DNA of 64,000 nt from Lepeophtheirus salmonis. Taxonomy: Eukaryota; Arthropoda; Copepoda; Siphonostomatoida; Caligidae. The notes under the pieces were generated by a model. That model was not told where the DNA came from. It was given only the letters and a program-made list of their open reading frames with translations, and searched no databases. A program made the translations under genes and the position numbers. Shown here one piece after another: positions 47,510-59,249 of the stretch (position 1 is its first letter; every line of letters starts with the position of its first letter). The stretch is from positions 39,316,866 through 39,380,865 of the forward strand of contig NC_052136.2 in assembly GCF_016086655.4 (NCBI RefSeq). The letters run 5' to 3'.

Positions 47510-50500
47510 ACACAATATTTAACGATCTTATCCCCTTACTTCAAATTATATTTTGCTGTCCGCAAAATATTTTTTTTTACTTTTCAGTTTTCAAAACTCA
47601 TAGTTAAATAGCTACAATGAGCTCTTGCTAAGTTGAGCACAATGCCCCAAAAATAATAACTTACATTTCTATACTTCGTCGGAAGATTAGGCTAGCTACT
47701 ATTGATTTTGGGTTTTTTAAAATTTATTTTGAAGTAAAGTTTACGATATACAATATAGGTAACAACGATATGATACGTAAAATTTGTATTCAATTTAATT
47801 TTGTTGCTTTATTCCTGGTTACTAAAAGTATTAAATCAGTCAATGTGTAAGATTAACAACAAATGTAAATTATATAACAGTTGATGTGACACAAAATTTC
47901 TAAATAATTTGCAAACGCAAATAATATTTTGCGCTTCCGGCAAATTATTTTAACGCTCTGTTAGTCTAACTTTGTATTTTACCATTAAAGGTATAAGGGA
48001 GATTTTTCCAACTCGGTAAGAAAATGTATTTTAGTGAGCAGAATACTCGGTATTTTGCTAAATCTTAGAATTTATATTACTATTTATTAATCACTTCACA
48101 TTCTGAAAACCTCTAAATTAGTATAAACTATTTAGAAGTAAGTTTATTTCAGTTTAATAACATCTTTAAATTAAAAAAATGAAAAATCATTATGACGTCA
48201 TCATTCATTCTAACATAATGCATATTTTTATGTTCCTTTCATACTGTTTTTTTTTTCTCATTATGAGCATTTCTTGCAATAATCAAAATAAATGAGTGTC
48301 TAAATAACCCATCATAATTTGTTTTTTCATATTCCCAACCTCGAATATATACATATTTAAGAAATATTTAGTTATTAGAATCTACTTTTCCTGATTCCTC
48401 AAAAAATTGAAGACATTATGGGAATGCTAATTTAGGGATTTAAACAACCTATCCAAAAAAGCTATTTCATTTATTTTGTGGAATGTCACTGGACTATTTA
48501 TATTTCTTTTTTAAAACGATTAAAGTATTTTTGGACACGAATACAAAGCAAATCTTCAATTTGAAAATGCAACTTGTTTTTATCTTTATCTTCGGTTGGT
48601 GTTGAAAAATCATTTGAAATATAAAGGCGGAACTCCTAATATAGAACTTTGGCCTCTTGAATCTTAGGTCATGCTTTTATCAATATTTTATTGCCTGTCC
48701 ATTAAATTTATAATGAGTGAAGTGTTTTGAAATACCAACAATAACTGATACTTGAGTGGTTTTTATAAGGTCGAAACAAGATTTTTATTGCATCATGTAA
48801 TTTTAAGACGTAGAGCAAATGCTTTTTCAATCAATTAAACTCATATTTTGATGAAAGAGAATATTAAAGTATAACTGAAATGCCCACTTACAAATAATGT
48901 GCTTGAAATCATCTTAAGACCTGCCTCCTAATTAAATAACAATTTCTTTAAACTACGCCGATTAATCTGAAAATGTGTTTCTGATAGAGAAATTAGTTGT
49001 ATACTCTAATGCATATTTGGTTCTCATGTCATATTTGATCTTTTTTTTTTTGTATGAATATTTTGAATGGAAATAAATATAAGACTGATCAGTTTTTTAT
49101 TTTGTGGGTTATATCCCATATGTAATAATTGCAAATATACTCTTTTGTTTGTAATGCACCTCGTTTAAGGAGTGACAATAAAAAAAATAACTTTTTGCAG
49201 CTCTCTTGAGCGTTATTGCCCATAACTAACTTCCCCAAATAAGGCTATTTGATAACACAGAAAGCTTAAAATTATGTATGGAGCAAAATTGGAATTAAAC
49301 TTCTTCTGAAGTCACAAAAAAGTAACTGATCAGTGCAAAAAAAAATTTATAGAAGTATTTCAATCAAATGGGAATAAATTTAGTTACTGGTCTTTGGAAA
49401 CATAAACCATTTAATAACCCTTGTTATTTAAAGGGTTAAAAGTGAACTTTGGTCGACAATAACTTAAAAACCAAATATCTAAATTAGTATACAACTATAA
49501 ACTAATTCATGTATCTAATACAAATTTTCAAATGAGTCACTGCTATTTAAATTTGATTATGGTCAAATTCGAGGGTGTCTTACGACTTACAGCACTAGTT
49601 TTTTTTTAGCTCTCTTTTCTTGATTCGATAAAAACACGTTTTTCGTGTTTCATTCATGCTACTGCAAGTTTTGTACACTTTTTCGAAGAATCAATTCTTG
49701 AAAGTTATGATATTTCATTACTTTTCTTGAACAATTAATTGGAAGAAAAATATATCTTTCAAATGTCAAAATATCCCTGATAAGAACCCGTCTAAAGACT
49801 AGACTTAACCTAATAAATAACCGACACAACACTATTCAGGGTGACCATATGATTTTTTTAACATACCGGCGTTTCGTATTATTTGAATTTCTGGTTATGT
49901 CTAAAGAGATTATAAGGGAAAAATGAGTCATGTATATCAATCAAAATTGTTTTTTCTTATCTCTAATTCTAATTCGTCTAAAACTTTGTATATGCTCTTT
50001 GAACTTCTTTTGTACAGTTCATTGTTATCACGACTTTTGACTAAGATTCATCGAAGGTAATTTTAATAGCAGTCAACATTTCGAACTAGGTTTTTTAGAT
50101 TTAACTAGAATCCTGAACTATTAATTAAAACCATAATTCATAGTATCTCTTAGTATTCATAGTATCTGAATCATAGTTATGCTCTAAAAATTATAAAATT
50201 TATTTTAAAGCAAAAATACATAACCTTAATCATGTACAATGTGTATTTATATATATATTTTTTTTGATCGAGGTTACTTGAATCCTGAACATAATTCATA
50301 TACATACTCTTTATATCAATTATCTTGTCTTCTCTTTCCTTTTTAGTCCCTTTAATTATGTAATCCGCAGGCAAATTTTTTATGACATAATGAGACTTCA
50401 AATACCAGTTTCAATAGTAAAGTTTCTAAATATGTCAGTACCCCGGTACCACTATGGTATCGAAATACCGAACAACACTAATCTGATAATATAATTTCAA

Positions 50501-52394
50501 GAACGAAAGCCTATAACTTTTTCTATATTAAAAGTTCAAAAAATATACCTTGTACTTATTTTTACATATACGTAGCCACGTAATATGTATACTTAATATC
50601 AAAACATCTTACTTCATGCTCCTTTATACACATTCCAATCGTATCCATGAAAACTTTCCCTTTTACAATACCCAAACGAAAATATTGAGAATGAAGATAA
50701 ATGAGCGTTACTCTAAAAAAAATGGGTATTTCATTTTTTTACAACACAAAGATTATGTAAGTTGAGCAGTTCCTTCAGTCAGTTTTTGTAACATATGTCC
50801 CTATTAAATCTTCTTAGTATTGCAAATTGTAAACAATAACTTTGCTATAAGTTCTTAATTTATATAAATGACTACATTACATAAGGCAGAGAGATACTAG
50901 TCTTCTATTAATAGACAGTTTCTAGGAGCTTTGCTTCAGTAATTTCAAGGAATAACAACTTATATGGTACATGAATTACGCCTCTTTGAGGGTGGCGAGT
51001 ACACCCAAACCTCACTGTTATTCATTTTCGTAAATTTATAACCTCAGGGGTATTTTTTTCATGTTTATTAATTTTCTTTTGAAATTCTGATAGGAGATTA
51101 AATTCTTAAACCCTATATATATTATGAAAATAATCAATAATCTTGTGCCATTTATGGACATGTTGACTAAGAAAATTAAGCAAAATTTAAATTTGCTATC
51201 TTACCAGTTACTGTGTTATGAAATTAGTGGCAAAAGTTGAATTTATTTTTAAGCTTTGAAAAAAACAACAACTGTAATCTCAACATTACTTTCCTCTTCC
51301 AAAAACTGAACTACCAACTAGCATCATTCTTTCATAATTTGTACTGTATTTATTGTTTTAACCCTTAAATTACCAATTGGGTCAATTTGAACCTTTTTTA
51401 AATTTGATTGTTTGTGCTAGCTATATTTGTACCTCAAGGTATTACATGAAACACAGGTTTGATATTTCCTTAGTCTAAAATAAGTAGAGTAATCCAAGTT
51501 TCCATATTAACACAGAATAAACTTTAACCAATTTCCTCTTTTTTTCAAATCGACTACAAACCTTCATTTCAATATTGCTTCTACCTTAAATAATTAGTTA
51601 CTTTCTGGCGGGAAAAAATTAGTATTTTATTACAATGCAATATCTTTTATCTTTCAGATATGAATCGGTTAATCCATATACAATCTGATTTTGTCTAACT
51701 GTCACCTGATTTAAGCGTATCAGCATACTAAGTGGCCATATCCTGTTACCACGTAGGAAATTTGTTGCAAAAAACTGTATTAAGCGTGTCTCTGCAGTCT
51801 CCGGCCATAAAGTCATACAAACATAATAATAATATAGGCTCATAGATGAACCTGTTTTTAACAGTCACCTTTTTAAAAGTACAAAGAACCTCTCTTGACG
51901 AGATAATGAATAAAATATGTATGCATTCACATAAAATAATGTTTTTTTCCACACTTCTGTCTTTCTTTAGCTCTATTACTATGATTGACGTTTACATTAT
52001 GTTACTATCCAAACATAAATTTGTTCTTGAATTGTATTCCTGATTCCCCTATTTTCAAATTTAGAATTGTTTCAAAATACTAAAGTGGTTTAAGAGGTTA
52101 CCAGCAATAAGCAGTTTATTTTTCAGTTTCCCAAACTTGACCACTTAATACAGGTATGACTGAATATGTAATAGGCTTTATTATTGGATATGCTTTACTA
52201 AGTAAGATACATTTTAATATTTGGATATAAATTAATAAAAAATGTCGAAGAGTAAATATGGGCCCAATATAAGGGGAGTAAACTGTGAGGTATTTCAAAG
52301 GGTAACAAATAAGTTTTATATTTTGAAATATAAATAGAAACTGGGAACCACATATATTTTACGAATACTATTGTGTCAGTCTTTACTTATTCGG
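47510..52394. other. Unassigned AT-rich DNA
   Basis: No supported gene over almost 5 kb. Near 50435-50480 the complement reads AGTGTTGTTCGGTATTTCGA then TACCATAGTGGTACCGGGG, another hAT-like end. Several 60-75 residue frames near 50.2-52.3 kb have AT-driven composition and overlap on both strands. Confidence 0.4.
50432..50484 (-). repeat. hAT-like 'TAGTGTTG ... CGATACC' end
   Basis: On the minus strand TTAGTGTTGTTCGGTATTTC, then GATACCATAGTGGTACCGG. Related words are at 20632-20665 (TTAGTGTTGTCACAATAGTA), 24095-24108 (minus), 29835-29880, 61455-61475, 63020-63095 and 63785-63830. They are probably decayed ends of one family. Confidence 0.35.
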
Positions 52395-52558
52395 TCCATT
52401 CCAGTCTTACGACCTGTCTAATTTGTCTTGGGGGCCGATCTTGTGGACTGTCTGTACTAGGAAAAATTTATAAAAGAAGAAATAAAGTTGAATGACGTCA
52501 TTAGGGACAGAGCTTTATAAGTTTTAGGACTGATATGCTGGACTGAACTGTACCTTAG
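52395..52558 (+). repeat. 'TTAGGACTG' repeat, copy 2
   Basis: Landmarks: CCAGTCTTACGACCTG, GGACTGTCTGTACTAGGAAA, GAGCTTTATAAGTTTTAGGA and CTGATATGCTGGACTGAACT. Copy 3 at 56484-56625 is its reverse complement over most of this length. It is a non-coding MITE-like unit of about 150 bp. Confidence 0.65.
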
Positions 52559-52934
52559 CAAAACTTTAAATGAGTGTATACTGTATACTTGATGTAAGAA
52601 CAATATAAATAATATCTCTTTTTTCGATAATATTCCTTGTAAAAGTCATAGACTGATAAGAAAAATTTTCAAGACATCAGTTACATATACCCTTCATTTT
52701 ATTAATTTAAAGACCATTTTCCTACCTCATATACTTAAAGATATACTCGTAATATTGTTTCTCATTTCTTTTGAAAGTTTCATTCAGCACGATCAATCGA
52801 AACCGATTGGAAACTTAGTAAATATGTAACTAAAGTAATTATTTAAGATTATATTTTAAAAAGGGCAAATAGGTTTTGAGATAATCGAGAAAGATTATCA
52901 ATAATCCCTGTTTGCTACATTATAATTAGTGCCG

Positions 52935-52995
52935 GGAAAATGAGTGCATTTGGCGTGTTAATATTGATTTTACAAACACAATGCACTCATTTTCC
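52935..52995 (+). ncRNA. Candidate short hairpin (pre-miRNA-like)
   Basis: GGAAAATGAGTGCATT (52935-52950) and AATGCACTCATTTTCC (52980-52995) are perfect 16-bp complements separated by 29 nt. The loop may extend the pairing (GGCGTGTTAA against TTACAAACAC, imperfect), giving a 61-nt stem-loop of pre-miRNA size. I do not recognise the arms as a known miRNA. A small palindromic transposon end is an alternative explanation. The call rests on structure only. Confidence 0.35.
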
Positions 52996-53148
52996 ATTAA
53001 CTACAGCATGATCAGACCACATAATACTCAGCGATGCGTAAAATATGTCCTTTTTTAAACCTCTATTAATACAAGAAACATAGCGTCAAAATATTAATTT
53101 GAAAGACCGCTTTGTTAGAAAGTTATTTTATAGATTTAAATTGTATAA

Positions 53149-53431
53149 AAGTAGCATAAGCTCAATAGGGCACTTGTCAACCATTGGTTATATTTTTATA
53201 GAAAAAAGTATATTTTAGATATAAATAGACAAATTATACCTACATAAAAAAAGGAGGCATGTGAAAGACTAGGTTTTGCAAAAAAAATAATTTCATAATA
53301 ACTCTGATTTATGACTTACACTGGCCTCTTTTTTATGTAGGTATAATTTGTCTATTTATATCTAAAATATACTTTTTTCTATAAAAATATAACCAATGGT
53401 TGACAAGTGCCCTATTGAGCTTATGCTACTT
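53149..53431. repeat. Near-perfect 107-bp inverted repeat with short loop
   Basis: Left arm 53150-53258 starts AGTAGCATAAGCTCAATAGG and ends TACCTACATAAAAAAAGGAG. Right arm 53322-53430 is its reverse complement, with only a small length change in the A/T run and one or two tip differences. The spacer is about 64 bp and not repeated elsewhere in the window. It has no coding potential. It could be a young foldback element, a hairpin RNA (endo-siRNA) precursor, or an inversion artefact of sequencing or assembly. Confidence 0.85.
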
Positions 53432-53434
53432 CGT

Positions 53435-54998
53435 TGTATTAGTTTATTCAATTCTTCTACCTTGTTTGTAGTGGCCACACTTGAGTTTACACTTCAAGGT
53501 ATCTAGTACTAATGAAAAATGGAATTGCATAAAGAAAAATTTAATTTACCGGATAGAAAAGAAAAAACGGTTGTTGCGAGTGCTCTTTCTCCTTTTTTGT
53601 TCATTATTAAATAAATCGTGTGTGTGTGTATTAAAATCTCTCTCTTAAAGAAGAATTATCGCTTATCTTTGATGTAAATTTATTTAAAAATGCATAATAG
53701 AATAAATATGTATGCATTTAAATATAATTACAATATTTTCCCTAAACTAAGGGTATATTTAATGTTGAAGGCTCTCCTTTTTGTAGCAATAATTCATTTT
53801 CTCCCTCCAAAATCATATAACAAGCAGCTGATATTAACAAGGGTCTTATTTCAGAAATACTTTAGGTTTCACTCCTCCCTTTTCTTCGTACTCTTACACA
53901 AATACAATCTTTAAGTATAATATGCACAAACTAACAAGGCATTTTTAAGCTGCAAGATAGTGCAAAGATTCTGAAGATTAAATTTTTAACCTTAAAAATT
54001 TGAAAAATAATCTGGAAGGAGAACAGATTACATTTAATGAAGTTTTATAAGAGTAATTACAAGCCAGGAAAGGAAAAATTTGAAGAAAATGGGCAGTTTT
54101 TTTTTTCTTGATGTCAACTATTTACAATTATTATACTTTGATCGTTGATTGACATAGTATTAAAATCTTATCTATGACGCTTTTTGAGTTAATAATAGGT
54201 AGAGTGAACTAATTTAAATCCTACAAAAGTTAACTTATGAAAACAGCTTAAAGGATATTACACTGTTTTTTTTGTTTTTTTCTTTTCTTTTATTGAAAAA
54301 GCTATTTTTCAATAAAACAGTTTTGCGAGGAAGGAAATAAACACAAATCTTACTCCTTAACTAGCAATGATATACAGTAGGACTTACTCTGATTTCGATT
54401 CTCAAGTTTATACTTGGATGAATTTTCTTCATGAATAACAGGTTAGAGGATTGTAAAAAAACCAAAACAATATTCATATTTCCAACTATATATAAAACAC
54501 AATTACTTAAATTCTTCATTTTTTTCGGCGCATACTAAGCATAACATGCATCGTTTTTTTTTGTTTTTTTTCTGAAAGCCAATTTTCGATATATTTTTTA
54601 TTCAATATATTACATAAAGGAAACTTTTATTATTTATTAAATAGTTAAATTTTTTCTTCTTGGGAATTGATCGTCGAGGTAAAACGCTTAGAAATCCCGT
54701 AAAAATGGGATCTCAAGATCCTAGAAAAGAAATCCTAGTACTTACAAATAATTATAATTAAACTTTCCCTTTTTAACTATTTAGTTACAATGTAGTGATG
54801 TTTCACTTGAGATCGGTCTTGGTCTAAAAGTAGTTTCCATAGACGTACCGTATGTCTGACATTAGCGACGTTAAAGCCCATTTTAAGCCCGACAATATAC
54901 CAGCATATACCGAGTGATTGAATAAAACAATTTTTTTATCACCAGGTATATGTGTGTAAGTATATGTGTTCAAATTAAAAAAAGAACAACTCAGTTAA
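53435..54998. other. Unassigned AT-rich DNA
   Basis: No gene recognised. A (GT)n run of five lies near 53619-53628. Confidence 0.4.
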
Positions 54999-55310
54999 CA
55001 GGGGTGTCAACAGAATTATAATTGGGTGGGTGGGGACCGGGTTGTTGGAAATTTTGAAAAAAACTAAATTTTTGGAAAAAAAATATTACGAAAATCCATT
55101 TTTATTCAGAAAAAATTTTATTTTTTGGAAAAAAAATTTCAAAACTAAATTTCAAAAATGAAAAAGAGTTCCAAAAATCCATAGCTAATTACAGAAAATT
55201 AATTTTTTTTGGGGAAAACAAATTGAAAATAACAAATTAGGTAAAAAAATTTCTAATATTAAATTTTTTGAAAATTAACAATTTAAAAAAAAAAAAAATT
55301 ATATTTTATT
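54999..55310 (+). repeat. 'CAGGGG' module, copy 4, with AT-rich tandem units
   Basis: CAGGGGTGTCAACAGAATTA, then GGTGGGTGGGGACCGGG. Units follow such as TTTTTGGAAAAAAAAT, TTCCAAAAATCCATAGCTAA, and ATTTTTTTTGGGGAAAAC. The unit words and their order match the arrays at 29935 and 33840. The low-complexity frame 55268-55543 begins inside it. Confidence 0.7.
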
Positions 55311-55936
55311 TTATTTCTTTTGATTCTAATATAAGACAATTTTTGGGGAAAACAAAAATGGGTCATTATGGGCTTTTGAATAAAATCATATTTAAAAAAA
55401 AAAATATTTTTATATTTTTCAAGCCTTTTTTGTCCATGACTGTGTCAATATTTATTTTAATAACTTTATTTTTTTACGAAGTAATATTTTTTATATATTT
55501 TGAAAGAAAAAGGTATATTTTCGCAAATTGTACAGCCTTATAAGTTGTCTCATAACGTGTTAGTTGTAGACATTTGAATTACCAACTACTAATGAATGCT
55601 ATATAATATGCCACAAAATAAGTCTAATCAATTAGTAATTTTTTATTAAAAAAGTAAAATATTGCTTCTTACGTAATATCAACTATCTAAAGGATATTCA
55701 ATTATTGCATTATCCTTACCACAAATATTGTTAATTCTTCATTTAAAATTAGAATTAATCTCATTTTTGGATACAACCTGTACAATTTGATAATTCTAGC
55801 TAGAACTTGAACAGAATGTTACCTACATTCATTTGAGTTAGATTATTTTTAGCTACATTCTTTTTAGAGAAGGTTTAGTTGACCAACCTTTTTTTCAACG
55901 ACGATAATTTCACTGATATTTATATATACATATGTT

Positions 55937-56371
55937 ATGGGCAATGTGCAAAATCGGTCATTTTGTAAAATACCCCATGGAGCGGCAATATGCAAAATTC
56001 AAATAGATAGTATTTTACGTTCATTTAAATTGTCAGGTAAAAGGATTGGGGGTAATTCAAGCAATTTTAAAATTAAGGATTCGATTGTGATACAATTTTA
56101 TTGCAAGCAATTTTTGATAATCGTGTGCACTTTGATTGAAATTTATATTGTATTCGGAAAGTCAAACAATAGGATGGTAAAAAATTGTCATCAGAGACCC
56201 CATTTTATTTTGCAAAATATATCTTGCCAACAGGACAGCTCGTCCTTTAAGGGGATCAAAACCTATCGCCGCATCTATCTTCTGCAAAAACCCAATTCTG
56301 ATTTATTATATTTTAATAAAGCAAGATTATCTGTCTGTATGTGTGTATGTATTATGCACAACCATTTTTGA
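55937..56371 (+). CDS. 144-residue open frame, unrecognised
   Basis: One of the longest open frames in the window (MGNVQNRSFCKIPHGAAICK ...). It is Cys-, Lys- and Ile-rich with no domain I recognise. A middle hydrophobic stretch (FLIIVCTLIEIYIVF) could be one membrane segment. Its last 20 or so codons (ARLSVCMCVCIMHNHF) are a translation of the 'CTGTCTGTATGTGTGTATGT' repeat word at 56330-56350, which argues against a conserved protein. The start codon lies 30 bp after an (AT)-rich stretch. It is probably an open frame within a repeat element rather than a host gene. Confidence 0.2.
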   Translation: MGNVQNRSFCKIPHGAAICKIQIDSILRSFKLSGKRIGGNSSNFKIKDSIVIQFYCKQFLIIVCTLIEIYIVFGKSNNRMVKNCHQRPHFILQNISCQQDSSSFKGIKTYRRIYLLQKPNSDLLYFNKARLSVCMCVCIMHNHF

Positions 56372-57010
56372 GAGTATTTTAGAACTACGTAGATACTTGA
56401 TCTAAGAAATAACAGTGCAATCGTGTATGCACGTCATATTTTTTTTAAATAAAAAGGAGTAATTTAATGTTGTATTGATCCTTATTTAGGACTGAAGTCT
56501 CGTCACTTCGGAACTGTGTATCAGTCTTACAAAGTTCGGTACTTGACAAATTTATTCAATTTTTTTAATCACTTCTAGTACTGACAGTCCGAAGGGCCTT
56601 GTGGTCTTAAGGACTGAATATATGTATAGAGTTGAATAAAAACGGTCTGTAGAAATGCATGAAACCTTGTAGCCGTTTAAGTCAACTCATATTTTATACA
56701 ACTCTTTAAAATATTAGTTGAGAACTCATTTTTAACAACGAGCGTGTGTAGCTAAGGCTAATATAATAATTAATGTGACTTTACATGAAGCTTAGCAACG
56801 AGGGTGTGTAGGTAAACCTCAATAATGTGGCGCTCTAGAGACTAAAACACTCCCTGGCTCATCACGTCAAAATAAAAATAAAATATCAAGCTGTTATTAT
56901 TATTCTTACATTCTTCAGGGGAGAATATCAAAGTATTGAGTAACTACGTGTGAGTATGCTTATGAAAAACGGAGATTAACACTGAGAATTTTCTATTTAA
57001 AAAACCAATC
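56316..57010 (+). repeat. Repeat family R56, copy 1 (interrupted)
   Basis: It starts AATAAAGCAAGATTATCTGT and continues with GTATGTGTGTATGT. Later landmarks are AACGAGGGTGTGTAGGTAAA, CTAGAGACTAAAACACTCCC, TTATTATTATTCTTACATTC and ATGAAAAACGGAGATTAACA. The same landmarks occur in order at 60831-61400. Between the first and later blocks a 'TTAGGACTG' repeat (56484-56625) is present that copy 2 lacks, so that repeat probably inserted here later. Confidence 0.7.
56484..56625 (-). repeat. 'TTAGGACTG' repeat, copy 3, nested
   Basis: On the minus strand: TTCAGTCCTTAAGACCACAA, GGACTGTCAGTACTAGAAG, CGAACTTTGTAAGACTGATA, and finally CTTCAGTCCTAAATAAGG. This aligns with 52395-52558. It lies inside the R56 family unit. 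Confidence 0.65.
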
Positions 57011-58260
57011 TCGATTAAAAAACAAACTTTGTCGTCCGTTCATGGTCACCTAATAGCTCCCGGCAATACTGGATAGACTCACTAATTTTAATTCAGGTAA
57101 TATATTCTTTTTTCAAATTGAAAATGGCTACAGTGGATAACACTTTGAAGAAATTCTTAATATTGAAAAGTCTTGAAATAAATCAGTTTTAAAATATGTT
57201 TTTCCATACTTTAATTAAACTATAATACATGTACATGATATAAAAAAAGATGTGCCTGTAAAAGAGAGAATGTTTTATCACCCTATCATAAATTTTTGAA
57301 CTTTTTTGATTGTATGTTCTATTGAGGCCACATAGGACCTTAAAAATGTGGTTTTCCGTGCACGACTATTTGTCAAAAAATTAATTAAATTGGTATAATA
57401 ATAGTGCATTTTTTTTTTAAATTCTCTGCATTTTTACAATGAATTATGTAATTAATCATCTCTTAATAGTGTTTATTCAAATAACTAACATATTTTTTTC
57501 TCATTTTCTGAGAGGCCTTTATTTTAAAATAACATTTATAAACTATAAATATCATAAAAATAAAAATAAAATATGGTTGAATTACGAAATAAAAATATGA
57601 ATAGACAATATAGCTAAGTAAGTACATAAATAAAATAATTTATTTGATCATAAAATTGAGAAAAGTAAACAAAGACATAATATTAAACCGAAAAAATGAT
57701 GAAAACATCAATAAACAATGAAATTAGAAATTCAAATTCATGAACACTTTAAAACTAGGCGTGGAAAATCAAAGTTTTCTTCATACAATTCAGTTTTTAT
57801 CGAGCAATAACCTTGTTAAATTAATTTAAATGCCGTAAAGACTTATTTGGATTATTTACAACACTTTTTACTATTTATCTTTGGAAATTTAATAGAGAAT
57901 GCTGAATATCGATACGCTTTTATACGCTTTTGAGATAAAAATTTATCTGATTGGTGGATAATTAATTGGTTCCCACTTTTCATAAGTTAAAGTTTTAGTT
58001 ATGGATACGTTAGCAATCCCAAGTGCAATAGAGATAATTTCTCTGAAGGAAGACCAAATATAATTGGGCTAGAGCTGTACAAAATGACATCATTGTATGT
58101 AAAAAAAAAAAAAAAACCCGAAAATTAACGTGGTAACTCTTACAATTTGAAAATTGTTTTGGAGGATAGAAGTTTAATTGTCAACACGCTTCATTATATT
58201 AGCTTAGATCTTCAATAAAATGAAGGAAATAATCAAAAATCTAACTCCAAATCAGGTAAG
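57011..58260. other. Unassigned AT-rich DNA
   Basis: No gene or repeat pair recognised. An A-tract of 16 lies at 58101-58116. Confidence 0.4.
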
Positions 58261-58265
58261 GATAT

Positions 58266-58495
58266 CAGGGGCGTCCACAAACGATGGGGTAGAGGTGCTG
58301 CATCTCCCTCAAGTTAAGAGATTTTTCTTTGATTGAGAATAGCTATAGATTTTTGATATTTTTTTCTAAAAAATTAACTTTTTGTGTATAGCTGTGGATT
58401 TTGAAATATTTTTCGAAAAAAATATCACATTTTGGAACTTTAGTTTAAAAAACTGTAATATTTGATTTTTTTCACAAAATTCTTAATATTGATAA
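58266..58495 (+). repeat. 'CAGGGG' module, copy 5, with tandem units
   Basis: CAGGGGCGTCCACAAACGAT and GGGGTAGAGGTGCTGCATC, then units such as GAGAATAGCTATAGATTTTT, GATATTTTTTTCTAAAAAAT and GTGTATAGCTGTGGATTTTG. Here the units are in the opposite sense to copies 2 and 4 relative to the module. That suggests an internal inversion or a different end of the element. Confidence 0.6.
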
Positions 58496-59137
58496 TATTA
58501 ACAATGGATATATTTAAATACACACCTTTTTTCTTCTTAATTTTCATGACTTGGATGTTTTGAAATTAGTCTAAATTAGGATAATGATTTCAGTCCAACT
58601 ACCCCTTTGTTATATTTTCCAATATTATTTTCAAGAAGGTATCTAAAGTACTTACAATTAAAATTATTTTTTATCATGATGGCTGAACATTAATTACAGT
58701 TACAGAGGCTGTATGACTCAATGATTATATCACTCACATGAATAATTTTGCGATGTCTTTATTTAATAATTTGAAAAGCATAAAAACGTGTTGGTATCTA
58801 TAAATTATTTCATTTTTCAAGCCTACATAGATATTTTCGTATAAATATACAGGGTTGATCTTATCCAGTGGTAATCTTCGTTTAAATTTTAATAAATCGA
58901 ATATTTATTTGTTGATTGTCGACAACCTCGGGAAAGATGAGTGTTTAACTCAAGATTCCTTATATAAAGTTTCGACTCAATTAAAAATAAAACAAACGGG
59001 AACGAGTAAAACGGAGTAACAAAGGAGTGAAACTTTGGTCTTTCCCTCACGCAGTATGTCCCCCATTGTCATATACAACGAAATCAGCTTCAGCCGTATC
59101 CCTATTTATCGTGCCAGGGACTTATTCACAAAATTCT

Positions 59138-59199
59138 AAAAACCAAGCTCCCTCCAACAAAAATACATATTTATATATAATCTTTGGGGTCACCCCTGC
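59138..59199 (-). repeat. 'CAGGGG' module, copy 6
   Basis: On the minus strand: CAGGGGTGACCCCAAAGATT, an A/T run, then GGAGGGAGCTTGG and a T-run. A remnant 'ATTCACAAAATTCTAAAAA' of the tandem unit adjoins at 59125. The 72-residue frame 59027-59245 is a translation across this repeat. Confidence 0.6.
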
Positions 59200-59249
59200 A
59201 TATATACAAGAAATACTCAAATACCGAGCCTCAATTCTATCCTGAATCC

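Noticed and set aside
50177..52298. A cluster of 60-75 residue frames on both strands
   Set aside because: They overlap one another on opposite strands, have AT-driven composition and show no motifs, which is the expected chance background.
55268..55543. 91-residue hydrophobic plus-strand frame
   Set aside because: It starts inside the AT-rich tandem units, and its Phe/Ile/Lys content follows base composition; no conserved residues could be identified.
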